Origin: RPQJ01 sp963744735
Lineage (GTDB): Bacteria > Pseudomonadota > Gammaproteobacteria > Steroidobacterales > Steroidobacteraceae
Assembly (NCBI GenBank): GCA_963744735.1
Contig: CAVUVH010000034.1
Location: 62,001-126,000 of the forward strand
Length of the DNA: 64,000 nt
Reading direction: 5' to 3'
The notes under the pieces are model-generated. The model was not told where the DNA came from. It saw only the letters and a list, made by a program, of their open reading frames with translations, and did no database searches. Position numbers and translations under genes: made by a program. Below, one piece after another: positions 1 through 9,130 of this stretch; positions within the stretch are counted from its first letter, which is position 1, and each line of letters starts with the position of its first letter.

Positions 1-1442
1 GCACGCCGTGTCGATGCGCTCGACGATCTCGCTGCGGCGGACGTCCGGCAGCACCACGGTCTTGATCGGCGTGCGGCCCGGGGGCAGTTCGTCGATGATC
101 GACACGTCGAGGTCGGCATAGGCGGTCATCGCGAGCGTGCGCGGGATCGGCGTCGCCGTCATCACCAGCTGGTGCGGATAGCGCCCCGCCGCGCGCGCCT
201 TTCTCGCGCAGCCGCAGGCGCTGGTGCACGCCGAAGCGGTGCTGCTCGTCGACGACCACGAGCGCGAGCTGCGCGAACCTGGAGTCTTCCTGGAACAGCG
301 CATGCGTGCCCACCGCCACCTGGATCGCGCCGCTGGCGAGGTCGGTTTCGAGCGCGGCGCGCGCCCTGCCGGTGAGCCGGCCCGTCAGCAGCGCGACGCG
401 CAGGCCGAGCGGCCCGAGCCAGGCATGGAAGTTGCGCGCGTGCTGCTCGGCCAGCAGTTCGGTCGGGGCCATCACGGCCGCCTGCCCGCCGTTCTCGATC
501 GCGCGCACCGCCGCGAGCGCCGCGACCACCGTCTTGCCCGAGCCGACGTCGCCCTGCACCAGCCGCATCATCGGTTGCGCGCGCGCCAGGTCGCGCTCGA
601 TCTCGGCCCAGACGCGCTGCTGCGCGCCGGTCAGCGTGAAGGGCAGGCGGGCGCGGCAGCGGTCCGCCAGGTCCGACCGTCGCGGCAGCGGCAGCGCCAG
701 GTCCTTGTCGGCCTGCCTGGCGCAGCAGCCGCAGGCTCAGCTGGTGCGCGAGCAGCTCCTCGAAGGCGAGCCGCCGCTGCGCCGGGTGACGGCCTTCGAG
801 CAGCGCAGCGACGTCCGCGTCCGGCGGCGGCCGGTGCACGAAACGCAGCGCGCTCTCGAGCGACGGCAGGTCGAAGGCATCGAGCACGCCGGGCGGCACG
901 AAATCCGCGAGCGCCCCCTGCGCCAGCACGCCCAGCGCCAGGTCCGTCAGCGCGCGCAGCCGACCCTGCTGCACGCCTTCCGTGGTCGGGTAGATCGGCG
1001 TCAGTGCGTCGGGGGCGGCGCCCGGTTCGCCCAGCACGCGCCGGTACTCGGGGTGCACGATCTCGAGGCCGCCCGGACCGCGGCGCGCCTCACCGAAGCA
1101 GCGCAGGCGCTGGCCGCGCACGAGCTGCGCCTGCTGCGCCGCCGAGAAATGAAAAAAGCGCAGCGTGACGAAGCCCGTGCCGTCGGCGATGCGCACCAGC
1201 AGCGTGCGCCGCCGGCGGAACACCACCTCGGCCAGCTGGATCTCGCCTTCGATGACGGCGCGATCGCCGTTCCGCAGCGAGCCGATCGGCACCACGCGCG
1301 TGCGATCCTCGTAGCGCAGCGGCAGGTGGAACAGCACGTCCTGCACCGTGCGCAGCCCGAGGCGCGCCAGCGACTCCGCGAGCGCGGGACCGACGCCGCG
1401 CAGCGCCGTGACCGGACGTTCGGCGAGCGGGGCGGCGCTCAT
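1..1442 (-). CDS. recG: ATP-dependent DNA helicase RecG (3' part cut by window edge)
   Basis: RecG reverses stalled replication forks and unwinds branched DNA. The ATG at 1442 opens with MSAAPLAERPVTALRGVGPA, followed by the wedge/OB region, a Walker A box reading GDVGSGKT (near 550-575 on the minus strand) and a DEQHRFG helicase box near 240-270. The frame breaks near 715 (after LLRQA) and near 183. On either side of each break the translation continues as RecG, so insertion errors are more likely than decay. The window edge falls after a block reading RTPIKTVVLPDVRRSEIVER, so roughly the last third is missing. It starts 10 bases after the RidA stop and is probably the last gene of the spoT-ridA-recG group. 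Confidence 0.93.
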
Positions 1443-1451
1443 GCGCGGCGA

Positions 1452-1832
1452 CTAGAGGACGAGCACGGCGTCCACCTCGACCACCGCGCCGCGCGGCAGC
1501 GACGCCACGCCGACGGCGGCCCGTGCCGGGTACGGCTCGGCGAAGTACTCGGCCATGACCTTGTTGACGGTCTGGAAGTGGGCGAGGTCCGTCAGGTACA
1601 CGTTGACCTTGACCGCATGCGCGAGCTCGCCGCCGGCCGCCCGCGCCACCGCCTGCAGGTTGTCGAACACGCGGCGCACCTGCGTCTCGACGTCGCCCGT
1701 GACCAGTTGCATGGTCTCCGGATCGAGCGGGATCTGGCCCGAAAGGTAGACCGTGTTGCCGGCCCGCACGGCCTGCGAGTACGTGCCGATGGCGCCGGGC
1801 GCGGCGGGGGTGCTGATGGCGGTCAGTGTCAC
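1452..1832 (-). CDS. ridA: RidA family enamine/imine deaminase
   Basis: A 126-residue protein of the YjgF/YER057c/UK114 family, which hydrolyses reactive 2-aminoacrylate-type enamines released by PLP enzymes. It shows the family features GTYSQAVRAGNTVYLSGQIP near the N-terminus, the VKVNVYLTDLAHF block, and the C-terminal PARAAVGVASLPRGAVVEVD segment with the conserved Arg. I chose the GTG at 1832 because a GGAG Shine-Dalgarno lies about 7 bases upstream and the length then matches the family. It sits between spoT and recG with short gaps, the place taken by trmH in E. coli. Confidence 0.93.
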   Translation of the reverse strand: MTLTAISTPAAPGAIGTYSQAVRAGNTVYLSGQIPLDPETMQLVTGDVETQVRRVFDNLQAVARAAGGELAHAVKVNVYLTDLAHFQTVNKVMAEYFAEPYPARAAVGVASLPRGAVVEVDAVLVL

Positions 1833-1864
1833 GGGAGGCTCCGGGGCAGGGGTGGGCGGGTGAT

Positions 1865-4021
1865 TCAGGCGAGCGAGCGTGCCACCTTGAGCACTTCGGG
1901 CATGCCGCGCACGGCGCGGATCACGCTCGCGAGCTGCCTGCGGTCGTGCACCAGCAGCTCGAAGATCAGCGTCGAAGTGTCGGTGTCGCGCTCGACCACC
2001 GAGACGCGGTCGATGTTGGTCTGCGTGCCCGCGATGGCCGCTGCCACGGACGCCAGCACGCCCATGCGGTTGGTGACGTCCGCGCGGATTTCGACGTGGA
2101 ACTGCCGGTCGGTCGCGGCCTGCCAGGTGACGGGAATCCATTTCTCCGGCTGCTTGCGGAACGACGCCAGGTTGCCGCAGGCCTCGCGATGGATCACCAC
2201 GCCGCGGCCGGTCGAGAGACTCGCCAGGATGGGATCGTTGGGGATCGGGAAGCAGCAGCGCGCGTAGGACACCACGAGTCCTTCGGTGCCCGCGATCGCC
2301 AGCGGTTCCGCGATCGCCTCGGCCACGCCCGCGGCATCGGCCGGCAGCATGCGCCGCGCGATGAACGGCGCGACGCGCTCGCCCAGGCCGACCTTTTCGT
2401 ACAGCTCGTCGTGCGTGCGCAGGCCCATCTCGGCCACGACGCCGTCGATCGCCTCCGCCGGAATCTTGCGCAGCGTCAGCGAGAATTCCTCCAGCGCCTG
2501 GTTCAGCAGGCGCTTGCCGAGGTCGACCGCCTCGCCGCGCTTCAGGTTCTTGAGGTACTGCCGGATCGACGCGCGCGCCTTGGCGGTGACGACGAAGTTG
2601 ACCCAGGCCGGGTTCGGCGTCGCGCCCTTGGCCGTGATGATCTCGACCGTCTGGCCGTTGCGCAGCGGCGTGCGCAGCGGCACGAGACGCCGGTCCACCT
2701 TGGCCGCCACGCAGCGGTTGCCGACGTCGGTGTGCACGGCGTAGGCGAAGTCGACGCAGGTGGAGTTGCGCGGCAGGCGGCGGATCTCGCCCTTCGGCGT
2801 GAACACGTAGACCTTGTCCGGGAACAGGTCGACCTTGACGCTCTCGAGGAATTCCTCCGGGTTGCCGCCCTGCTGGATCTCGACCAGCTGCTGCAGCCAT
2901 TCGCGCGCGCGGTCGCCCTGCGCGCTGGTGTCGCCGCCGCCGCCTTCCTTGTACTGCCAGTGCGCGGCGATGCCGGACTCGGCGATGCGGTGCATCTCGT
3001 GCGTGCGGATCTGCACTTCGATCGGCGTGCCGTTCGGGCCGAACAGCGTGGTGTGCAGCGACTGGTAGCCGTTGACGCGCGGGATCGCGATGTAGTCCTT
3101 GAAGCGCCCGGGCATCGGCTTGAACACCGAGTGCACCACGCCGAGCGTGCGATAACAGGTGTCGGGCCGGTCGACGACGAGGCGGAAGCCGTACACGTCG
3201 ACGATCTCGTTCAGCGAGATCTTCTTGCGCCGCATCTTCTCGTAGATGCTGTAGACGTCCTTCTCGCGGCCCTCGATCGTCGCCGGAATCTTCGCCGCGT
3301 CGAGCGCATCCTTGAGCGAGGCGGCGATGCGGCCGACGAACTGCTTGTGGTTGCCGCGCGCGGCCTTGACCGCGGTCTCGATCACCTTGTAGCGCTTCGG
3401 ATACAGCGCGCGGAAGCCCAGGTCTTCCAGCTCGCGCTTGATCGCGTGCATGCCGAGCCGGTTGGCGATCGGCGCGTAGATCTCGAGCGTCTCGCGCGCG
3501 ATCGAGCGGCGCTTCGCCGGCGGCATCGCGCCGAGCGTGCGCATGTTGTGCGTGCGGTCGGCGAGCTTGACCATGATCACGCGGATGTCGCGCACCATGG
3601 CGAGCAGCATCTTGCGGAAGCTCTCGGCCTGCGCCTCGGCGCGGCTGCGGAACTGGATCTGGTCGAGCTTGCTGACGCCGTCGACGAGCTCGGCCACGTC
3701 GCGGCCGAAGCGCTCGGTGATCTCGTCCTTGGTGTTGGGCGTGTCCTCCATCACGTCGTGGAGGATCGCGGCCATCATCGTCTGCGCGTCGAGCCGCAGG
3801 TCGGCCAGCAGGTCGGCGACCGCGACGGGATGCGTGATGTACGGCTCGCCGGAGCGCCGCCGCTGGCCGTCGTGGGCCTGGAAGGCGAAGTCGTAGGCTT
3901 CCTGGACCAGTTCGACCTGGTCGGGCGGCAGGTAGGTCTCGAGCTTCGAGACGAGCTGATTGATGCCGATGGAGCGTCTTCCGTAAGGCAGCAGGCTGCG
4001 CAGGGAAGACGTGACGTCCAT
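1865..4021 (-). CDS. spoT: Bifunctional (p)ppGpp synthetase/hydrolase SpoT
   Basis: A 718-residue long RSH protein that makes and degrades the alarmone (p)ppGpp. The N-terminal hydrolase domain has the HD motif intact (ILHDVMEDTPNT, His88-Asp89 and Glu92-Asp93). The synthetase domain (about 240-350) contains REKDVYSIYEKMRRKK and GYQSLHTTLFGP. A TGS domain follows (VDLFPDKVYVFTPKGEIRRL, about 400-460), and a C-terminal ACT domain includes FHVEIRADVTNRMGVLASV. With an intact HD site it should be the bifunctional type rather than RelA. It is uninterrupted and lies 22 bases after rpoZ, as in the usual gmk-rpoZ-spoT order. Confidence 0.96.
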   Translation of the reverse strand: MDVTSSLRSLLPYGRRSIGINQLVSKLETYLPPDQVELVQEAYDFAFQAHDGQRRRSGEPYITHPVAVADLLADLRLDAQTMMAAILHDVMEDTPNTKDEITERFGRDVAELVDGVSKLDQIQFRSRAEAQAESFRKMLLAMVRDIRVIMVKLADRTHNMRTLGAMPPAKRRSIARETLEIYAPIANRLGMHAIKRELEDLGFRALYPKRYKVIETAVKAARGNHKQFVGRIAASLKDALDAAKIPATIEGREKDVYSIYEKMRRKKISLNEIVDVYGFRLVVDRPDTCYRTLGVVHSVFKPMPGRFKDYIAIPRVNGYQSLHTTLFGPNGTPIEVQIRTHEMHRIAESGIAAHWQYKEGGGGDTSAQGDRAREWLQQLVEIQQGGNPEEFLESVKVDLFPDKVYVFTPKGEIRRLPRNSTCVDFAYAVHTDVGNRCVAAKVDRRLVPLRTPLRNGQTVEIITAKGATPNPAWVNFVVTAKARASIRQYLKNLKRGEAVDLGKRLLNQALEEFSLTLRKIPAEAIDGVVAEMGLRTHDELYEKVGLGERVAPFIARRMLPADAAGVAEAIAEPLAIAGTEGLVVSYARCCFPIPNDPILASLSTGRGVVIHREACGNLASFRKQPEKWIPVTWQAATDRQFHVEIRADVTNRMGVLASVAAAIAGTQTNIDRVSVVERDTDTSTLIFELLVHDRRQLASVIRAVRGMPEVLKVARSLA

Positions 4022-4043
4022 GGGCGGTCGCGATCCGGGGGGC

Positions 4044-4331
4044 TTAGTCCCCCAGCCCGATCTGCGGCGCGCGGAATTCGCCCATGAATTCCGGCTCCGG
4101 CATCAACTCCGGCGGTGGCGGAGGCGGCAGGTCCGGCTCCTCCAGGATCTCGACGCCGACGTGGCCGGCCGCGATCTCGCGCAGGGCGAGCACCGTCGGC
4201 TTGTCATTCTCCCAGTCGAGCGTCGCTTCGGACCCGTTGGCCAGTTTGCGCGCGCGGCGGGCCGCCACGAGTACCAGCTGGAACAGGTTCGGGACGTTCT
4301 GGAGGCAATCTTCGACGGTAATGCGGGCCAT
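4044..4331 (-). CDS. rpoZ: DNA-directed RNA polymerase omega subunit
   Basis: A 95-residue omega subunit, which helps fold the beta' subunit and is part of the ppGpp-binding site of proteobacterial RNA polymerase. It starts MARITVEDCLQNVPNLFQLV and carries the conserved AARRARKLANG segment (residues 24-34) and the KPTVLALREIAAG helix. The tail has a run of six prolines (PPPPPP). It lies between gmk and spoT on the same strand, linking polymerase assembly with alarmone genes. Confidence 0.96.
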   Translation of the reverse strand: MARITVEDCLQNVPNLFQLVLVAARRARKLANGSEATLDWENDKPTVLALREIAAGHVGVEILEEPDLPPPPPPELMPEPEFMGEFRAPQIGLGD

Positions 4332-4371
4332 TGTGCTGGGAAACAGAAGGTGGAAGGGCGTGAGCTTAGCA

Positions 4372-4445
4372 GGGGAAGGGGTTAGGGAGAAGGGATTAGG
4401 GGCTAGGGGCTAGGGAGTGTGCTTCCGAATCCTTATTCCCTAATC
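4372..4445. repeat. G-rich heptad repeat array 1 (GGGGCTA/GGGATTA type)
   Basis: Between the rpoZ start and the gmk stop the plus strand carries seven G runs of three or more within about 45 bases, spaced by AA, TTA, AGAA, ATTA, CTA and CTA. This satisfies the usual G-quadruplex pattern. The array runs into CCTTATTCCCTAATCC, a partly inverted C-rich copy that supplies the TAG stop of gmk on the minus strand. The same heptads recur in at least three other intergenic places in this window. Confidence 0.75.
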
Positions 4446-5085
4446 CTTAGTCAGCCGTCCGGCCAACTCTGCCAGCCCTTCCCGATCCCGGCGGCTGGCC
4501 TCGCCCCGGCCCTGCACGATCGCCTGCAGTTCCTCCAGGGCGCGCTCGAAGTCGTCGTTGACCACCACGTAGGGGAATTCGGCCCAGTGCGCCATGTCCG
4601 AGGCGGCGTCGCGCAGCCGGCGCTGGATCACGTCTTCCGCGTCCGTGCTGCGTCCGCGCAGCCGGCGTTCGAGCTCGGCGCGCGAGGGCGGCAGGATGAA
4701 GATCGAGACGCACTCGGGCAGCGCCGCGCGGACCTGCTGCGCCCCCTGCCAGTCGATCTCCAGGATCAGGTCCTGGCCGGCGGCCAGCGAGTCCTGGACC
4801 TGGGCCCGGGACGGTGCCGTAGCTGTTGTCGAAAACCCTGGCGTGCTCGAGGAATTCGCCCCGTGCCGCCATCGCCGCGAACTCGTCCTGCGTAACGAAG
4901 AAATAGTCGCGGCCGTGGAGCTCGTTGGGACGGCGCGCGCGGGTCGTGTACGAGATCGAGAAGCGCAGCGCCGGCTCGCGCTGCATCAGCGCCCGGACCA
5001 GCGAAGTCTTGCCGGCCCCGGAGGGTGCGGCGATGACGAAGAGGCGGCCGCGCATGGGTTGGGAGTCGTCGAACGTCTGGAGCAT
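4440..5085 (-). CDS. gmk: Guanylate kinase (one probable +1 insertion)
   Basis: Phosphorylates GMP to GDP with ATP. The P-loop APSGAGKTS lies at about residues 20-28, followed by FSISYTTRARRPNELHGRDY, the GMP-binding region. The frame breaks near 4808 just after DNSYGT: removing one C in the GTCCCGGGCCC stretch restores VRAQVQDSLAAGQDLILEID and continuity to the C-terminus (VVVNDDFERALEELQAIV). The stop at 4440-4442 lies in the G-rich heptad repeat. The start could also be Met11, which would match other Gmk proteins slightly better. Confidence 0.93.
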
Positions 5086-5128
5086 CGCTTGATTCTATCC
5101 GCTGGCGCAGCGCGGCCCGGGCCGGAAG

Positions 5129-5926
5129 TCAAAAGGTCGCGTGAATGTCGTACCAGCCCGCGGGCTGCAGCGGCGTCACTCGAGTCAGGGAGCGATAGAG
5201 CCGCCGGATGTACTTGTTTGACTTGAACAGACGCTGGCGGCGGTGGGCACTCCGATAGTCGTCGAGCAGCCCTTGCACGCACTGCCATTTGCCAGGAGTC
5301 TCCTCGCCGAATGGACCGCTGGTGCCGCGGACGAAACTGTAATCGAAGTAGTTTCCCTCCCTGGGCGGGGACGGCAGGCGAATACGGCCATTGAGGTCCT
5401 GGTTCAGCAGCTTGAAGCGGCGGTAACCTGACGAGTACAGCATGGCGAGCAGCGCAAATGTCTCCTCGAAGTCGACAGCGGAGCACTCCACGCTCAGGTA
5501 CTGCGGCTGTTCCGCACGCCCAAGCATTTGCTGCAGGCACACGGCGTCGGCGCCTTCGATGTCGATTTTGAGGTAGTAGGGAGTGCCGAACTGGTCGATC
5601 AGTGTCGCCAGTCGCACACTCGGCACCTCGATCGTCTCTGAGTCAAAACCCGCGCTGCTGTTCAGGTCAGCTCGATTCCGGGAGATCGTACTCCACTCCG
5701 GATTCCGCAGATTGACGTGGAACCGCACCGTGCCGTCGTGCGATGCAATCGCCTTTTCGACGATGACCAGCCGCCCGGCTTCGATGTCCGTCCGAAACTG
5801 GGCTCGTGCAGCAGCGGCCAGCGACGGATTGGCCTCGACCGCCACCACCCGAAAGCCTTTTCCAAGGTAGAAGCGTGTATCCAGTCCCGAGTGCATCCCC
5901 AGGTCGAAGATCAGGTCTGTCTGCAC
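5129..5926 (-). CDS. FkbM family methyltransferase
   Basis: A 265-residue SAM-dependent methyltransferase of the FkbM family, which commonly O-methylates sugars or polyketides. It has a variant SAM motif I near the N-terminus (LIFDLGMHSGLDTRFYL), the acidic VVAVEANPSLAAAA segment, and the family motif YYLKIDIEGADAVCL near residue 115. Its start is a GTG at 5926. Base composition is clearly lower in GC (about 58-60 percent by eye) than the flanking genes, and it sits between yicC and gmk, which are usually neighbours. Both points suggest horizontal acquisition. The substrate cannot be inferred. Confidence 0.85.
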   Translation of the reverse strand: MQTDLIFDLGMHSGLDTRFYLGKGFRVVAVEANPSLAAAARAQFRTDIEAGRLVIVEKAIASHDGTVRFHVNLRNPEWSTISRNRADLNSSAGFDSETIEVPSVRLATLIDQFGTPYYLKIDIEGADAVCLQQMLGRAEQPQYLSVECSAVDFEETFALLAMLYSSGYRRFKLLNQDLNGRIRLPSPPREGNYFDYSFVRGTSGPFGEETPGKWQCVQGLLDDYRSAHRRQRLFKSNKYIRRLYRSLTRVTPLQPAGWYDIHATF

Positions 5927-5943
5927 GATTTTATCTTGCCGCC

Positions 5944-6815
5944 TTACTCGACGTTCTGCACCTGCTCGCGCATCTGCTCGACCAGCACCTTGATGTCCAC
6001 CGCCGCGCGCGTGGTCTCGGTGTCCTGCGACTTGGACGACAGCGTGTTCGCCTCGCGGTTGAACTCCTGCATCAGGAAGTCGAGGCGGCGGCCGGCCGGC
6101 TCCTTCGCGTCCAGGATCTGCAGCATCTCGGTCACGTGGCTGCCGAGGCGGTCGAGTTCCTCGTCAAAATCCATCTTGTAGGCGAGCAGCACGAGTTCCT
6201 GCTCCAGCCGCGCCGGGTCGACCGTGCCGCCGAGCTGTGCGACCCGCTCGCCGACCCGTTCGCGGATGCGCGCGGCGATCTCCGGGCAGGCGCGCCCGCA
6301 GCTGCTCCACCGACTGCTGCACCGACATGGCAGCGGCCCAGCAGCATCTCGCGGATGCGGGCCCCCTCGCGCGCACGGGACTCGTTCAGCTCGCGCACGG
6401 TCTCCTGCAGCAGCTCCATCGCCGCGGCCTGCGCCGGCTGCAGGTCGCGCTCCTGTTCGCGGATCACGCCCGGCCAGCGCAGCAGGTCGAGCGGATTGAG
6501 CGAGGCCGGCGATCCGCCGGCAATCGTCGCCACTTCGGCGGCGGTGCGTGCCACCTGCTCGACCACGGCACGGTTGATTTCCAGCGCCGCGGTCGCCGGG
6601 GGCTGGCCGCGCAGGTACAGGCCGACGTCGACCTTGCCCCGGCGCAGCGCCGCGGAGACAGCCTGCCGCGCGTCGCCCTCGAGGCCGCGCAGGTCCTCGG
6701 GCAGCCGCAGCGACAGCTCGAGATAACGGTGGTTGACCGAGCGGATTTCGCACGCGAGCGTGCCCCAGCTGCCCTGGCGCTCGCGGCGCGCAAAACCAGT
6801 CATGCTGCGGATCAT
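5944..6815 (-). CDS. yicC: YicC/YloC family endoribonuclease (two frame breaks)
   Basis: YicC-type endoribonuclease, about 289 residues after repair. It opens MIRSMTGFARRERQ with the family's SMTGFA signature and SVNHRYLELSLRLPEDLR, and ends with FLMQEFNREANTLSSKSQD and the typical IKVLVEQMREQVQNVE tail. The frame breaks near 6330 and near 6292, with YicC-like sequence (QQSVEQLRARLP) in the third frame between them, so two single insertions are likely. I chose the ATG at 6815, which matches the family N-terminus. YicC in E. coli is linked to small-RNA decay. Confidence 0.9.
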
Positions 6816-6882
6816 CGGACCCCGTCCGGGTGGGTGCAAAGAAAACCGACACACGCCGGCACTGTAAGTGCTTGACGCTAAA

Positions 6883-6891
6883 TGCTATAAA
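6883..6891 (+). promoter_or_regulatory. Possible extended -10 promoter for the PP2C gene
   Basis: TGCTATAAA at 6883-6891 fits an extended -10 element (TGN then TATAAA) in the 92-base gap between divergent yicC and the phosphatase gene. There is no convincing -35 at the right distance, which extended -10 promoters can tolerate. Confidence 0.4.
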
Positions 6892-6907
6892 TCGAAGACA
6901 ATTCTAT

Positions 6908-7681
6908 ATGACAACGGGCGTGCCGGAGCGACCCTTGCAGATCGAGCACGCGGACCTGAGCCTCATCGGGCATCGCGAAGAAAACCAGGATCGAGTCGCG
7001 ATTGCGGACGCCGACGGCTCCGTGATGCTTGCGGTCGTCGACGGCATGGGCGGCCATGCGGACGGCGCGCGCGCGGCCGAAGTCGCCATCCGCGCCATGC
7101 TGAACGAATTCTGGGAAGTCAGCCGGCCGCTGTTCGACCCGGACGGATTCCTGCACCTCACGGTCGGTCGCGCGCACGACGCCGTGGTCGCCCTGGGCCA
7201 GGGGCTGCCGCCCGAGATCCGGCCGCGCGCCACCTGCGCGATCTGCCTGGTGCAGGGTTCCAGCGCGTACTGGGCGCACGTCGGCGACAGCCGCGTCTAC
7301 CAGTTGCGCCACGGCAAGGTGTTCGAGCGCACGCGCGACCACAGCCACGTCGAGCTGCTGCTGCGCGCCGGGCGCATCACCGAGCGCCAGGCGCAGGGTC
7401 ACCCGATGCGCAACTACGTCGAGTGCTGCATCGGCGGCGACCCGGTGCTGCCGGAGATGTCGCTCAGCGGCCGTCGCGCGCTCGCGCCCGGTGACGTGCT
7501 GATGCTGTGCTCGGACGGGCTCTGGTCCGGCGTCTCCGATGAACTGATCGGCGCGCTCGGCCGCGAGCCGCAGCCCGACCTGCGCGAGTCGCTGGCCGCT
7601 CTCGGCGAGCGGGCGGTATCCAATTCCGCGCCGTACGCCGACAATACCTCCGCCGCCGCGATCCGCTGGCTCGGCCCGTGA
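6908..7681 (+). CDS. PP2C-family serine/threonine protein phosphatase
   Basis: A metal-dependent (PPM) phosphatase of about 257 residues. Metal-binding and catalytic motifs are present in order: GHREENQD (Asp28), VVDGMGGHADG (45-53), AHVGDSRVYQLR, LCSDGLWSG and the C-terminal DNTSAAAI. It has no transmembrane segment or extra domain, so it is likely a cytoplasmic partner of an unlinked Hanks-type kinase. The ATG at 6908 lacks a Shine-Dalgarno. An in-frame TTG at 6935 has GGAG six bases upstream and may be the true start. It is divergent from yicC. Confidence 0.88.
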   Translation: MTTGVPERPLQIEHADLSLIGHREENQDRVAIADADGSVMLAVVDGMGGHADGARAAEVAIRAMLNEFWEVSRPLFDPDGFLHLTVGRAHDAVVALGQGLPPEIRPRATCAICLVQGSSAYWAHVGDSRVYQLRHGKVFERTRDHSHVELLLRAGRITERQAQGHPMRNYVECCIGGDPVLPEMSLSGRRALAPGDVLMLCSDGLWSGVSDELIGALGREPQPDLRESLAALGERAVSNSAPYADNTSAAAIRWLGP

Positions 7682-7688
7682 CCGGATC

Positions 7689-7742
7689 AGGGACTAGGGG
7701 CTAGGGAATCCTAGCCCCTGAGCCCCTGACCCCTAACCCCTA
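7689..7742. repeat. G-rich heptad repeat array 2 with perfect hairpin
   Basis: Between the phosphatase gene and rph the heptads occur in both orientations. A perfect 10-bp stem, AGGGGCTAGG (7696-7705) with CCTAGCCCCT (7710-7719), closes on a GAAT loop and is followed by further CCCCTGA and CCCCTAA units. It is placed where a terminator or mRNA 3' end structure would be expected, but it has no T run. Confidence 0.75.
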
Positions 7743-7761
7743 ATTTCTTCCGGAGCATCCC

Positions 7762-8520
7762 TTGAGACCGAGTGGCCGTGCGCCCGATCAATTGCGTCCC
7801 GTGCGGATCACGCGCGGCTACACCCGCCACGCCGAAGGCTCGGTGCTGGTCGAGTTCGGCGATACCCGCGTGCTGGTCACGGCGACGGTCGAGGACGGCG
7901 TGCCCGGCTTCATGCGCGGCAAGGGCGAAGGCTGGATCACGGCCGAATACGGCATGTTGCCGCGGGCCACGCACACCCGCAGCGCGCGCGAGGCGGCGCG
8001 CGGCAAGCAGGGCGGGCGCACGCTGGAGATCCAGCGGCTGATCGGCCGCTCGCTGCGCGCGATCGTCGACCTGCGCGCGCTCGGCGAGCGCACCGTGACG
8101 CTCGACTGCGACGTGCTGCAGGCCGACGGCGGCACGCGCACGGCGTCGATCACCGGCGCGTACGTCGCGCTGGCCGATGCCATGTCCGCGCTGGTGCGCC
8201 GGCGCGCGCTGTCGTCGAGTCCGCTGCACGGGCAGATCGCGGCGGTGTCCGTCGGCATCGTGCGCGGCGTGCCGGTGCTCGACCTCGATTACGCCGAGGA
8301 TTCGTCGGCCGAGACCGACATGAACGTCGTCATGAACAATGGCGGCGGCTTCGTCGAAGTGCAGGGCACGGCCGAGGGTCACGCCTTCCGGCGGCACGAG
8401 CTGGACCAGCTGCTCGACCTCGCCGCCAATGCCTGCCAGCAGCTGTTTGCGGTTCAGCTCGAGTCGCTGCAGGCGCCGCTTGCCCCCGCCCAGGGAGCGC
8501 AGCGCACGCCGGGTGGCTGA
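7762..8520 (+). CDS. rph: Ribonuclease PH
   Basis: Phosphorolytic 3'-exoribonuclease that trims tRNA precursors; 252 residues. It begins RPSGRAPDQLRPVRITRGYT and has the conserved GEGWITAEYGMLPRATHTR (with the phosphate-site Arg residues) and LDLDYAEDSSAETDMNVVM segments. The start is a TTG at 7762, supported by GGAG at 7752-7755 six bases upstream and by alignment of the N-terminus with the family. The stop is one base before rdgB, so the two are translationally close. Confidence 0.96.
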   Translation: MRPSGRAPDQLRPVRITRGYTRHAEGSVLVEFGDTRVLVTATVEDGVPGFMRGKGEGWITAEYGMLPRATHTRSAREAARGKQGGRTLEIQRLIGRSLRAIVDLRALGERTVTLDCDVLQADGGTRTASITGAYVALADAMSALVRRRALSSSPLHGQIAAVSVGIVRGVPVLDLDYAEDSSAETDMNVVMNNGGGFVEVQGTAEGHAFRRHELDQLLDLAANACQQLFAVQLESLQAPLAPAQGAQRTPGG

Positions 8521-8521
8521 G

Positions 8522-9130
8522 ATGAGCCTGCCGCCGCAGCTGGTGCTTGCAACCGGCAACCCCGGCAAGCTGCGCGAGATGCGCGGGATCCTGGCGCCCT
8601 GGCACGTCACCGTGCGGCCGTTGTCGGAGTTCACTTCCGGCGCAGCGGACGAAACCGGGCTCACCTTTGTCGAGAACGCGCTGCTCAAGGCGCGCTTTGC
8701 CGCGCAGGTCGCGGGCCTGCCCGCGATCGCGGACGACTCGGGCCTGGAAGTCGATGCGCTGCACGGCGCGCCCGGGATCTGGTCGGCGCGCTATGCCGGC
8801 CCGGGCGCGGACGATGCCGCCAACAACGCCAAGCTGCTGCACGACCTGGCCGACGTGCCCGAGCCGCGACGCGGCGCGCGTTACCGCTGCGCCATGGTCT
8901 ACCTGCGCTGGCCGGAAGACCCGGCGCCGGTCATCGCCCAGGCGGCGTGGGAGGGGCGCATCGGCCGCGAGCCGCGCGGCACCGGTGGCTTCGGCTACGA
9001 CCCGTATTTCCTGGTCGGCGAGGGCACGCGCACGGCGGCTGAACTCACGGCCGACGACAAGAACCGTTGCAGTCATCGCGGGCAGGCCTTGCGCGGGCTG
9101 GTGGCCGCGCTCGCCGCCGGCGCGCCGTGA
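8522..9130 (+). CDS. rdgB: XTP/dITP diphosphatase (RdgB/HAM1)
   Basis: House-cleaning pyrophosphatase that removes dITP and XTP from the nucleotide pool; 202 residues. The substrate-binding signature LATGNPGKLREM lies near residues 9-20, DDSGLEVDAL carries the general base, and GTGGFGYDPYFL and SHRGQAL are the late motifs. It lies one base after rph and overlaps hemW by four bases (GTGA), the classic rph-rdgB-hemW order. Confidence 0.96.
   Translation: MSLPPQLVLATGNPGKLREMRGILAPWHVTVRPLSEFTSGAADETGLTFVENALLKARFAAQVAGLPAIADDSGLEVDALHGAPGIWSARYAGPGADDAANNAKLLHDLADVPEPRRGARYRCAMVYLRWPEDPAPVIAQAAWEGRIGREPRGTGGFGYDPYFLVGEGTRTAAELTADDKNRCSHRGQALRGLVAALAAGAP

Noticed and set aside
6872..6896. TTGACG as a -35 box for the phosphatase gene
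   Set aside because: At 17 bases downstream there is only AAGACA, a poor -10; the extended -10 at 6883 is a better, though still weak, candidate.
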